From: Listeria swaminathanii
GTDB taxonomy: Bacteria; Bacillota; Bacilli; Lactobacillales; Listeriaceae
NCBI RefSeq assembly: GCF_014229645.1
Contig: NZ_JAATOD010000001.1
Coordinates: forward strand, 806,001 to 870,000
Direction: 5' to 3'
DNA: 64,000 nt
The position numbers and the translations under genes are program-made. Within the stretch, counting starts at the first letter, position 1; every line of letters begins with the position of its first letter. Below are positions 19,712 through 27,485 of the stretch, in pieces. The notes under the pieces were generated by a model. It ran no database searches, had not been told where the DNA came from, and worked only from the letters and a program-made list of their open reading frames with translations.

Positions 19712-21268
19712 TTGTTTAAAATTATGAAAGACTTTACCGAGCAAGAGAAAATTATCGTTCTAGATTTTGGTAGTCAGTACAATCAACTAATTACGCGCCG
19801 CATTCGTGAATTCGGTGTGTATAGTGAATTACATCCGCATACTATTACAGTTGAAGAAATGAAAGCACTAAATCCAACGGGGATTATTTTTTCAGGAGGA
19901 CCTAACAGTGTGTATGACGAAGATGCCTTCCGCGCTGACGAAAGAATCTTTGACATGGGAATTCCGATTTTAGGAATTTGTTATGGCATGCAATTAATGA
20001 CAACGCACTTTGGTGGCAAAGTGGAACGTGCGAAAGACCGCGAATACGGGAAAGCGGACATTCACGTCGAAAAACCAAGTCGTTTATTTGCTGGACTACC
20101 AACCGATCAAGTTGTTTGGATGAGTCACGGCGATTTAGTCGTTGAGGAGCCTGCTGGTTTTGAAGTAACAGTTACTAGTAAATCTTGCCCAATTGCAGGT
20201 ATTGCGGACGAAGAACGTTCACTTTACGGCGTGCAATTCCACCCAGAAGTACGTCACTCCGTTTACGGCAACGAATTACTGAAGAATTTTGCATTAAATG
20301 TTTGTGGCTGTAAAGGCGACTGGACAATGGAAAACTTTAGTGAAGTAGAAATCGCAAAAATCCAAGAAATCGTAGGCGACAAAAAAGTCTTGCTTGCCCT
20401 TTCTGGCGGTGTAGATTCCTCTGTTGTTGGTGTGTTAATTCATAAAGCAATTGGCGACCAATTAACATGTATCTTCGTAGACCACGGCCTTCTTCGTAAA
20501 GGGGAAGCTGACCAAGTAATGGAGACATTACAAGGCGAATTCAACATGAACATCATCAAAGTAGACGCGAAAAAACGCTTCATGGACAAACTTGCTGGCG
20601 TTTCCGATCCAGAGCAAAAACGTAAAATCATCGGCAACGAATTCATTTACGTATTTGACGATGAAGCCAACAAATTAGATGGCGTAGAATTCCTTGCACA
20701 AGGAACACTCTACACAGACATCATCGAAAGTGGTACAGCAACTGCCCAAACAATCAAGTCTCACCACAACGTAGGCGGCTTACCAGAAGATATGCAATTT
20801 AAACTAATCGAACCATTAAATACACTTTTCAAAGATGAAGTTCGCGCACTAGGAACCGAACTTGGCATGCCTGACGCAATCGTTTGGCGCCAACCTTTCC
20901 CAGGCCCAGGCTTAGGAATCCGTGTTCTTGGCGAAATTACTGAAGAAAAATTAGAGATTGTTCGTGATTCTGATTACATCTTGCGCGAAGAAATTAAAAA
21001 CGCAGGCTTAGAACGCGAAATCTGGCAATATTTCACAGCACTTCCAAATATCCGTAGCGTTGGTGTTATGGGTGATGGTAGAACGTATGACCATACTGTG
21101 GTTGTTCGTGCGGTGACGAGTATTGATGGTATGACAGCGGATTGGGCACGTATTCCTTGGGATGTGCTGGAGAAGATTTCAGTGCGGATTGTGAATGAAG
21201 TGGATCATGTGAATCGTGTTGTTTATGATATTACGAGTAAACCACCAGCTACGGTTGAGTGGGAATAA
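19712..21268 (+). CDS. guaA: GMP synthase (glutamine-hydrolysing)
   Basis: About 518 residues. The class I glutamine amidotransferase domain has GICYGMQ with nucleophile Cys at about 90 and FHPEV; the ATP-pyrophosphatase domain has [12 protein letters not shown] near 226; the C-terminal dimer domain ends KPPATVEWE. It converts XMP to GMP. The start is uncertain: AAGGGTGG (19702-19709) best fits the TTG at 19712, but GTG 19706 and ATG 19724 are in frame. A short hairpin (ccgca/tgcgg, about 19671-19686) lies in the leader. The 3' end of guaA is a known insertion hotspot for mobile elements, and accessory genes begin right after it here. Confidence 0.97.
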   Translation: MFKIMKDFTEQEKIIVLDFGSQYNQLITRRIREFGVYSELHPHTITVEEMKALNPTGIIFSGGPNSVYDEDAFRADERIFDMGIPILGICYGMQLMTTHFGGKVERAKDREYGKADIHVEKPSRLFAGLPTDQVVWMSHGDLVVEEPAGFEVTVTSKSCPIAGIADEERSLYGVQFHPEVRHSVYGNELLKNFALNVCGCKGDWTMENFSEVEIAKIQEIVGDKKVLLALSGGVDSSVVGVLIHKAIGDQLTCIFVDHGLLRKGEADQVMETLQGEFNMNIIKVDAKKRFMDKLAGVSDPEQKRKIIGNEFIYVFDDEANKLDGVEFLAQGTLYTDIIESGTATAQTIKSHHNVGGLPEDMQFKLIEPLNTLFKDEVRALGTELGMPDAIVWRQPFPGPGLGIRVLGEITEEKLEIVRDSDYILREEIKNAGLEREIWQYFTALPNIRSVGVMGDGRTYDHTVVVRAVTSIDGMTADWARIPWDVLEKISVRIVNEVDHVNRVVYDITSKPPATVEWE

Positions 21269-21274
21269 GAAACC

Positions 21275-21315
21275 AAGCCCTAAAACCTCAGTGATGTTGA
21301 GGTTTTAGGGCTTTT
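21275..21315 (+). terminator. guaA terminator
   Basis: Perfect 16-base arms (21275-21290 and 21298-21313) with a 7-base loop and a T5 run. Confidence 0.92.
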
Positions 21316-21610
21316 TCTATATGGAGTGACAACAGTTTTAGTCATATTAAATTTCGTAAAGAATGAAAAATTTCAAATGGAATACAGATGATTTTAGCAA
21401 TATATAAATTAACTTGTGAAAACAAGAGCTAAAGGTTTTTATGATTTTTCTAAAAATAAATTATAAAATTTTTTATGGGAGTTTGTACTTGTTTTATTAT
21501 TTGTTGCCTTTAAATGAGAACTTAAAAAGAAGAAAAAAACTGTATATAGTTACTTTAACAATTAGAAATATTTTGATAAGATTCAAGTATATAAAGAAGG
21601 AGGTTAATTT
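21316..21610. other. very AT-rich gap at the guaA / accessory junction
   Basis: About 295 bases with long A and T runs and much lower GC than guaA. A 72-codon frame at 21441-21659 has no ribosome site, is poor in coding signal and overlaps the next gene, so I do not call it. The end carries AAGAAGGAGGT for the XRE gene. No integrase, tRNA or exact copy of the guaA end is seen in it. Confidence 0.5.
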
Positions 21611-22288
21611 GTGGAATTTCATAAACAACTTGAAGTTGAGCGTAAGAAAGCGGGATTAACTTTGAAAAAACTTGCTCAAATAATAACAGAAAATACTGGT
21701 AATATTATAACAAGTGATAGATTACGAAATTGGGAACTTGGCATATCAGATATAGATATTTCTTCTCTAAGTTATTTATGCAAACTTTATAATATTAGTG
21801 CTGATAATTTCTTGGATTGTGAGGTTGAGCCGGACTTAGATTTGAAACAACAGTATTATCATTTTGGAAAACAAATCAATGATTGTTGTCAGGTGGACAA
21901 TATTTTTGAGTTTTTGAAAGTATATGATATAGCAGAGTTTAAAGATTGGTTCTTTGTTCCCAAATATGATATTATTGCGCGAACGTATGAGGATAATTTG
22001 AAAGAAGATGGTATAGAAGATATAGAATTATATCGATGTAAAGCAGCGCTAGATAATCTGACATTTTGGATGATTGATAATTTATTAGATAAAGAAGGTA
22101 CACCAGAAGATGTTAATGAAATTCTATATATAGATAGATCAGGAAAATTGAGTGTTACGGGTACTAGAGATCCAGTAAATATACAACAAGTAATGGTCGA
22201 AATAGAAAGCCTAAGTACTGATCTTATATCTATGTTACAGGATTCAGTTTTCGAGGAGAAAGGGGTAGACCTTTGGCAATACATATGA
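21611..22288 (+). CDS. XRE-family transcriptional regulator (first of a pair)
   Basis: 225 residues from a GTG with AAGAAGGAGGT 7 bases upstream. Residues 4-66 form an HTH_3/Cro-C1 domain (QLEVERKKAGLTLKKLAQ, then RLRNWELGISDIDISSLSYLC); it has a longer turn than usual. The C-terminal 150 residues are acidic and of unknown family. It overlaps the next gene, another XRE protein, by 16 bases. Low GC and position after guaA suggest horizontal gain. Its targets are unknown; it may control the downstream small-protein genes. Confidence 0.75.
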   Translation: MEFHKQLEVERKKAGLTLKKLAQIITENTGNIITSDRLRNWELGISDIDISSLSYLCKLYNISADNFLDCEVEPDLDLKQQYYHFGKQINDCCQVDNIFEFLKVYDIAEFKDWFFVPKYDIIARTYEDNLKEDGIEDIELYRCKAALDNLTFWMIDNLLDKEGTPEDVNEILYIDRSGKLSVTGTRDPVNIQQVMVEIESLSTDLISMLQDSVFEEKGVDLWQYI

Positions 22289-22986
22289 AGCTGAAAGAAG
22301 AACGTAAAAGAAAGCAATGGACACAAAATGTATTAGCTGAAAAGATAGGTGTCTCAAGAGAAGTTGTTGGTAGGTGGGAACGTTTAGAATCAATGCCAAC
22401 ATTAAAAAATTGCAAGAGTATATGTAGAGTTTTCGACATAACAATGGACTACTTAATAAAAGATGAGATAGATACAAAAGATAACCAATTAAAATATATG
22501 AAACTTGGTAAAGATATTTTGGATTTAGCTAATGAGAGATATCCAATAGATTTTATTAGAAAGTATCATATTATATCCAAAGAAGAGATATTTGCAATAC
22601 CTCGTAAAAAAGGCTTGGATTTTTTGAGTAAAGTTAGGACAAATCTTGAAAAAGAGGATATAGGTGAAGACAGAAGAGAGTTAAGAAATTATATGAGGAA
22701 ATTTATCTTTAGCTGGTATAAGTTTGACAAAGTAAGATTTCAATTGGCAAAAAGTCAGAAATTGAAAAGCTTGGAAATAAATGCTGTTTTATTTTCACAA
22801 GATGAGATAGAAAGTAAGATAGTGGAAGACTATCCGGAAAGACCAGTTATGCTATTAAGAGACCTAATGGTTAATCGTTTAGAGAAATATTTATGTAAAG
22901 AATATAGCATTGATGTTAATTCTATATCAAAAGATTATGAGTTTGAAAATGAGGTTAGTGAGCAAATCTATAAATTAGTAAAATGA
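22273..22986 (+). CDS. XRE-family transcriptional regulator (second of a pair)
   Basis: 237 residues from a TTG at 22273 with AAAGGGG 7 bases upstream; ATG 22285 is an alternative. HTH_3 domain at about 5-62 (LKEERKRKQWTQNVLAEKIGVS, VVGRWE). The rest is helical and unlike the partner's C terminus except for general layout, so the two may bind as a heterodimer or answer different signals. Translationally coupled to the first regulator. Confidence 0.75.
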   Translation: MAIHMKLKEERKRKQWTQNVLAEKIGVSREVVGRWERLESMPTLKNCKSICRVFDITMDYLIKDEIDTKDNQLKYMKLGKDILDLANERYPIDFIRKYHIISKEEIFAIPRKKGLDFLSKVRTNLEKEDIGEDRRELRNYMRKFIFSWYKFDKVRFQLAKSQKLKSLEINAVLFSQDEIESKIVEDYPERPVMLLRDLMVNRLEKYLCKEYSIDVNSISKDYEFENEVSEQIYKLVK

Positions 22987-23045
22987 AAAGTAAAAAATTT
23001 CAAATGATTAAGATTTGAATGATTAAAAAATAGGAGTGTGATCAA

Positions 23046-23465
23046 TTGGATTTTTATAAAGAAGTTGAAAAAATATTCAAAGGATACGAGCAAAATTATC
23101 AATTGAAGCTTGCTAAAATAGATAATAATGAAGTTGCTTTCATCGGAGAAAATTATGCTTTAGGTATAGGATGGAGCACGGACGGGGTGGATTTGCATTA
23201 TTTCAAACTAGATAATTCGACACTCAGTAAATTTAGTTTGGATAATTTATTGAACGCAAAGTTAACTCAAACAGAACGAGAAGGGCTACTTCCCAGTACG
23301 ACAATTTACGAGAAAATAATGAATGAATTAATAATCTGCGAAAGAGGATTCAATAATCATTTTCAAGAATTGCTAACGGGTGAAACATTAAGTGGCTATG
23401 GTAATAATGAATTTGTTTCGAGTTTGGAGAAGCGTATTATTGAACGTGAACTTTTGTCTCATTAA
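23046..23465 (+). CDS. small acidic orphan protein, paralogue 1 of a tandem family
   Basis: 139 residues from a TTG with AGGAGTGTG ahead. Related to the next two genes: all share an opening EV(E)xxFxxxxxxYQ(L/F), a central GENYALGIGW-type block and a later ERGFNNHFQELLTGE-type block. No signal peptide, membrane segment or known domain was recognised. Tandem divergent small acidic proteins without a partner enzyme recall immunity-protein arrays against polymorphic toxins; that reading is inference. Preceded by 59 bases after the XRE pair. Confidence 0.65.
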   Translation: MDFYKEVEKIFKGYEQNYQLKLAKIDNNEVAFIGENYALGIGWSTDGVDLHYFKLDNSTLSKFSLDNLLNAKLTQTEREGLLPSTTIYEKIMNELIICERGFNNHFQELLTGETLSGYGNNEFVSSLEKRIIERELLSH

Positions 23466-23552
23466 TACTGATTAATAGGAGAACCGCATTATTTTCATGA
23501 ATTTGATTGCCAAAAATCTTAAATACAAAAAATAACAAAGTTGGTGGATTTA

Positions 23553-24026
23553 ATGGAGTTTAAGCACGAAGTAGAAAATAACTTTGCGGATATAATTCAA
23601 GAATATCAATTTAACTTAATTAAAGTAAATGAAGACGAAATAATGTTGTTACACCCTAATTACGCGCTAACGATTTGGAAAAGCAGAGAAGGTATTGATA
23701 TTTATTATCTGTTTCTTCACAGCTTAGAAAAAGTGAAAATAACCAATTTCTTATTTTTAAATTATGAAAAAGATTTGTTAGCCAATATAACTCCTGCAAA
23801 TAATTTGACCAACCAAATTTCTAATAGCTTACTTATTCATGCGAGAGGTTTAAGCAAATATTTCCCTGATTTATTATCTGGTCAAAATGACTGGGTGAAG
23901 AAGTTTAAAGAGAATAAGTTTTATAATGAGCCGAGAGCTATTAACAAAGACGAGTATTCAGCCTATCAAACTATTATAAAAAATATCAACGGCAAAAAAA
24001 TTGAAGGATTTCAAAATGAGATATGA
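23553..24026 (+). CDS. small acidic orphan protein, paralogue 2 of a tandem family
   Basis: 157 residues from ATG 23553 (GGTGG 5 bases upstream; the in-frame TTG at 23541 lies before that site). Shares HPNYALTIW, IDIYYLFL and IHARGLSKYFPDLLSG with its neighbours. The C-terminal 25 residues are an extension not present in paralogue 1. Its end overlaps the start of paralogue 3 by 11 bases. Function unknown. Confidence 0.65.
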   Translation: MEFKHEVENNFADIIQEYQFNLIKVNEDEIMLLHPNYALTIWKSREGIDIYYLFLHSLEKVKITNFLFLNYEKDLLANITPANNLTNQISNSLLIHARGLSKYFPDLLSGQNDWVKKFKENKFYNEPRAINKDEYSAYQTIIKNINGKKIEGFQNEI

Positions 24027-24452
24027 AGCTGATTTTATAAATAGATTCCAACCATTAATAGAAGAATATAAGTTGAATTATAAAGTTATATCTGAAGAGG
24101 AGCTAGCACTTTTTGGTTCTAATTTTGCGCTTGTTTTTTTGATTCATTTTGATGAAGTTTCTTTGAATTATGTATCTCGTGATAAAGATAATTCGCTTGT
24201 TAGTTATGATGTATGGTCTTATTTTTACATGTCTTTGATGATAAAGATAGGGAGAATTTGCCAAAATATGATTCTGTGCGGGGACGAGTTGATGTTTCAT
24301 TTTTAATACTTGCAAGAGGTCTTCCGCGTCATTGGAGCAGTGTGCTTAGTGGAGATGACAAATGGTTGGAAGATTATAAGCAATATGAATTGGCCGGTGT
24401 TCCTAGAAAGGTAATCGGGGGCTTGAAGGATGGTTTGAGTTTATATATTTAA
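24016..24452 (+). pseudogene. frameshifted paralogue 3 of the tandem small-protein family
   Basis: Reading from ATG 24016 (GAAGGA upstream) gives the family opening MRYEADFINRFQPLIEEYKL and GSNFALVF, then runs out of frame and stops at 24306. The rest of the family pattern (SFLILARGLPRHWSSVLSGD) continues in another frame to 24452. The switch falls near a T5 run at 24222-24226 and equals loss of one base. It is either a recent inactivating slip, a phase-variable gene, or a sequencing error; paralogues 1 and 2 are intact. Confidence 0.7.
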
Positions 24453-24490
24453 TTAAGAAGCCTAATTGATAAATTCAGAGGAGTTCAACC

Positions 24491-24763
24491 ATGAAAATAG
24501 ATAATAACTCAAAAGAAATAATTCTTAAAAAGAGTGAATTTTTATTCCATAATGGTTTTAAATTAATAGAAATAACGGATGCAGTTATCACATTTTCAAA
24601 TAAGAAACTTGCTTTTGTAAGAAGAAATCAGACGCTGCTTTCTCAGAATAAATTAGATAATATATTGGAGTTACTTGATTATGCTGAAAAAAATTATGCT
24701 AAAGTTAACAACTTACAATTTTGCCAAGAAAGTAGAGAAATGGTAGAAGAGTTCTTGAAATAA
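24491..24763 (+). CDS. small hypothetical protein
   Basis: 90 residues, GAGGAG 8 bases before the ATG. Lysine- and asparagine-rich with an amphipathic C-terminal helix; not clearly a member of the preceding family, although the LIEITDAVITFSNKKLAFVRR stretch weakly resembles their central block. No function assigned. Confidence 0.5.
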   Translation: MKIDNNSKEIILKKSEFLFHNGFKLIEITDAVITFSNKKLAFVRRNQTLLSQNKLDNILELLDYAEKNYAKVNNLQFCQESREMVEEFLK

Positions 24764-24792
24764 TAGTGACTGGCATGCGGGAAGTAAACAAA

Positions 24793-24835
24793 GGCTTAAA
24801 ATCTTAGAATCATGAAGAGTTTTAGGGCTTTCATT
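24793..24835 (+). terminator. terminator resembling the guaA terminator
   Basis: ggcttaaaatctt pairs with agagttttagggctt using G-U pairs, followed by TTTC. It shares the 13-base string gttttagggcttt with the guaA terminator (21302-21314 and 24819-24831). Confidence 0.55.
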
Positions 24836-24858
24836 ATAAGTGGACAAGGAGATTATTC

Positions 24859-25263
24859 ATGCTAAAAAAAGTTGATACCAAATATTTCCCACTGATTCTA
24901 ACATCATTGCTTTCATCGGCGACTTTTCACCCATTGAAAGCACTTGAACTTTATAATAACAACAATAGCTGTACCCTTTATACTACCCCTGAAAATAATG
25001 GATTAATAGGAGTGCGAATGTCCAGAAATTATTGTGAGATACTTCATATTGCTGTCTCGCCATCGTTTCAAGAAAGAGGAATAGCGAGTCTGATGATTCA
25101 ACAGATTATTAATCTCAATTCCAGTATAGAAATAATTATTGTGGAAACTGACTCAGAAGCAGTCATTTTTTATGAAAAATTCGGTTTTCGTTCGATAAAA
25201 CTTCCTTCTAAATATCCCAACGTTACTAGATTTTTTTGTGTATATAATTTGAAAAACACTTAG
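24859..25263 (+). CDS. GNAT-family N-acetyltransferase
   Basis: 134 residues. The acetyl-CoA binding motif A is clear: HIAVSPSFQERGIASLMI around residues 64-81, followed by an FYEKFGF motif B end near 110. Acetyl acceptor unknown. ACAAGGAGAT sets the start. It stands alone between two terminator-like hairpins in the accessory region. Confidence 0.75.
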   Translation: MLKKVDTKYFPLILTSLLSSATFHPLKALELYNNNNSCTLYTTPENNGLIGVRMSRNYCEILHIAVSPSFQERGIASLMIQQIINLNSSIEIIIVETDSEAVIFYEKFGFRSIKLPSKYPNVTRFFCVYNLKNT

Positions 25264-25347
25264 TAAATAGTTGAAAGCTGCTTAAAAATTTGATAAATTT
25301 AATTTTACTACTATGCTTATACTCTATCACGAAAGAAGGAAAAAAAC

Positions 25348-25944
25348 ATGTTATCCGATATCCCTATTACCATTCCTAATAAAACCGCCCAAACAAAATA
25401 CAATAATCTAGTTAAGAAAATGTCTTTTAAATCAAAAGTAGATATGGAGTCATTGCTTGATTTGATTAAAATTTTGTATATAAACAAATATTATGAAGAG
25501 GCGCTTTTGTGTTGCGAACTGACTAATGAAGTAGAATTTGATAGTGATTTTGATGTTTGGACATTTATACATGGGATTTGGATGTTTGAAATGAAAATAC
25601 TTGTACAATTAGGCAAGAGTGAGAAGGCTGAAGAAATTGCCATTAAAATAGATGGACATTTTAAAATTCCAATGAAAATATGGAACACTCCTGAAAAAAG
25701 ATATGCTCAGTATAAAAAGAATCGTTCTCGAATCGTTCTCGCGGATCTTAGCTATGAAGAAAAAATCAACAGCACGCCTAGAGGAAAGACTGGAGAGTTT
25801 GATTGGAAATTCGTTGCATTATCAAGCCTTATAGAACCAATGACTTTGAAAAATATGCCTGCCGTTTCAATTAAAGAAGCAGAAGAAATATTTTCGCAGT
25901 ATTCATTAGAGTTACAGCAAACGAAAAAGTATGGTGTCTCTTAA
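25348..25944 (+). CDS. hypothetical protein, helical
   Basis: 198 residues, with GAAAGAAGG before the ATG. The middle (about 30-110) looks like a pair of helical repeats (YYEEALLCCELTNEVEFDSDFDVW...AEEIAIKIDGHFKIP). I recall similar proteins in DUF6707-type families near toxin/immunity genes but cannot verify that. No catalytic motif seen. Confidence 0.55.
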   Translation: MLSDIPITIPNKTAQTKYNNLVKKMSFKSKVDMESLLDLIKILYINKYYEEALLCCELTNEVEFDSDFDVWTFIHGIWMFEMKILVQLGKSEKAEEIAIKIDGHFKIPMKIWNTPEKRYAQYKKNRSRIVLADLSYEEKINSTPRGKTGEFDWKFVALSSLIEPMTLKNMPAVSIKEAEEIFSQYSLELQQTKKYGVS

Positions 25945-25984
25945 TAATTACATTTGTTGACGATACTTTTATAGTTTCAGAAAA

Positions 25985-26017
25985 GCGGCGCACATCATGG
26001 ATGTAGTCGTTTTTTTG
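25985..26017 (+). terminator. terminator after the helical protein gene
   Basis: Hairpin with a gcggc/gtcgt lower stem, small internal loop and acatc/gatgt upper stem, followed by T7. Confidence 0.55.
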
Positions 26018-26299
26018 TATTAAGGAATATCTGTATAATGCATACAATTCTGATAGACTATTCACAAAATTTCTTTTTATTTCACCAATAATATTGTAAA
26101 ATGGACTATGGGAGATTCAATTACGAGAGGAGAGTAGAAAATCAATTATACACAAAAGGGTAAGTTGATTTCGCTAATTTCTAGTTTATGCTGTAAAACC
26201 TTTAACAAATTAAAAACATCATGGGATTTTTGTGTCTCGAACAACAACGTATAAACAGCAGTGTAATCCAACATACTAATTTTAAAGGAGCGTAACTTT
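26018..26299. other. gene-free stretch with possible decayed ORF
   Basis: A good ribosome-site-like GAGAGGAGAG at about 26126-26135 is followed by no start codon; a 29-codon frame from a TTG near 26165 ends at TAA. It looks like the remains of a gene start. The end holds AAAGGAG for the next gene. No RNA gene is seen. Confidence 0.35.
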
Positions 26300-26647
26300 A
26301 TGAATGAATTTCCGGTTGTTTATGAGCCAGAGTATATGACAATTTATTTGCTTGTTATCATCGGTGTGTTTTCTGCAACATTGGCTTTATCGCTTGAAAA
26401 ATATAAGTTCTCTTTAGCGGGGAAAGCGTTGATTGGGATGTGTTTTATCTCCCTAGCAGTTTTATTTATATATGTTTTAGAGTTAGCATATCTTTCCGAT
26501 ACAGCTGATTTGTTATTTCAGACAATAGGTGTTTGGGAAGTAGTGCTCTTCACACACCCATATATTTTCCTAATTCTTGCAATCTTACTCGGCGGGGAAA
26601 AGAAACCGCCGCATGTATCAAAACTTAAAAAAAATAAACTATCTTAA
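26300..26647 (+). CDS. small membrane protein, three predicted TM segments
   Basis: 115 residues. Hydrophobic segments at about 13-33, 45-65 and 80-100, with a short lysine-rich tail that marks the C terminus as cytoplasmic. AAAGGAGCG precedes the ATG. It runs into the next gene's leader (28 bases apart), so the two are probably co-transcribed. No family recognised. Confidence 0.6.
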   Translation: MNEFPVVYEPEYMTIYLLVIIGVFSATLALSLEKYKFSLAGKALIGMCFISLAVLFIYVLELAYLSDTADLLFQTIGVWEVVLFTHPYIFLILAILLGGEKKPPHVSKLKKNKLS

Positions 26648-26675
26648 AATTACTGCACGAAAAGGAGATTATCAA

Positions 26676-27179
26676 ATGAGTATTACAGAAGAAGAATTTG
26701 AAGAACAAGTTTCGGAGCTATTTATTCATTATCTAGAAAAATGTACACCGGAAGAAATCCATCAAGTGGTGGTAGAATGGAATTTTGATAATCCTAAGAA
26801 ACCGATTTATTGGATTGCGAATTCGCCAAAAACGGATAAAGGAACGGCGTTAATGTTATTTTGGTTAATGGAGCCGGACTTTGCTTATCAGTTTGAAACA
26901 AGAGAAGAGATGGCTGAAAAAAGCAGTTGGTATGAGGAAGATTTTGATATTGTAACTGTTCTGGAGAAAAATTACTTAGATGGGTTCTATCAAAATCAAG
27001 CATATGGTTACACACCACCAGCCGAGTTTCAAGATGAAGAAATGAAAAGACCGATTGCGCGTGAAATGTTTCTTGCTTTGAACGGGATGGGAATTTCTGA
27101 GTCGGCGGATTGGGCAGATGGTTTTCCTCCTGAATTGCAGGAACGGTATAATGAACTAGCTGAGTCAGTGGAAGAGTAA
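26676..27179 (+). CDS. DUF4274-like protein (paralogue of the gene at 30367)
   Basis: 167 residues from ATG 26676 with AAAGGAGAT ahead. The order VVEWNFDNPKKPIYWIANSPKTDKGTALMLFW near 30-62 resembles the DUF4274 pattern of a 'WNFD' helix and a 'DKGTAL..FW' helix. EEDFDIVTVLEKNYLDGFYQ and a closing ADGFPPELQERY are shared with the gene at 30367. Function unknown; DUF4274 proteins often occur near polymorphic toxins. Confidence 0.6.
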   Translation: MSITEEEFEEQVSELFIHYLEKCTPEEIHQVVVEWNFDNPKKPIYWIANSPKTDKGTALMLFWLMEPDFAYQFETREEMAEKSSWYEEDFDIVTVLEKNYLDGFYQNQAYGYTPPAEFQDEEMKRPIAREMFLALNGMGISESADWADGFPPELQERYNELAESVEE

Positions 27180-27219
27180 ATATTGTTACTTTCATTTTTA
27201 AAGCTGGATATATATAAAT

Positions 27220-27254
27220 AAGCGACTACTCTTTGCGGAGTGAGTCGCTTTTTT
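27220..27254 (+). terminator. terminator before the internalin-like gene
   Basis: aagcgact-actc pairs with gagt-g-agtcgctt around a short loop, then T7. Confidence 0.85.
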
Positions 27255-27403
27255 GTTCTAAGACTAAAGGGTTGATAAATGTATATAACGGGAAAAGTAC
27301 TTTTAAACTAGCATTTTTCGCGAAAAAATGAATTTTTTGTGAAAAACGGCGATAAAGTATGAAAAGACTAATAGAAATATGTACTAATATGCTAGATGCC
27401 GCA

Positions 27404-27412
27404 TGATATAAT
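27404..27412 (+). promoter_or_regulatory. extended -10 promoter of the LPXTG protein gene
   Basis: TG-A-TATAAT, 73 bases before the start codon in a 306-base gap. The rest of the gap is AT-rich and holds the preceding terminator; no PrfA box (TTAACA-N4-TGTTAA type) is visible. Confidence 0.5.
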
Positions 27413-27485
27413 TATGAATGTTTTCAAGAGGTTTAATAGTTGCAAGAGGAATGAAATAAGTTTTTGAAACAGGAGGGACTAAATA

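Noticed and set aside
21441..21659. 72-codon frame before the XRE pair
   Set aside because: No ribosome site, very AT-rich, low-complexity product, and it overlaps a gene with a strong site.
27256..27480. PrfA box before the internalin-like gene
   Set aside because: No TTAACANNTGTTAA-like palindrome found in the gap.
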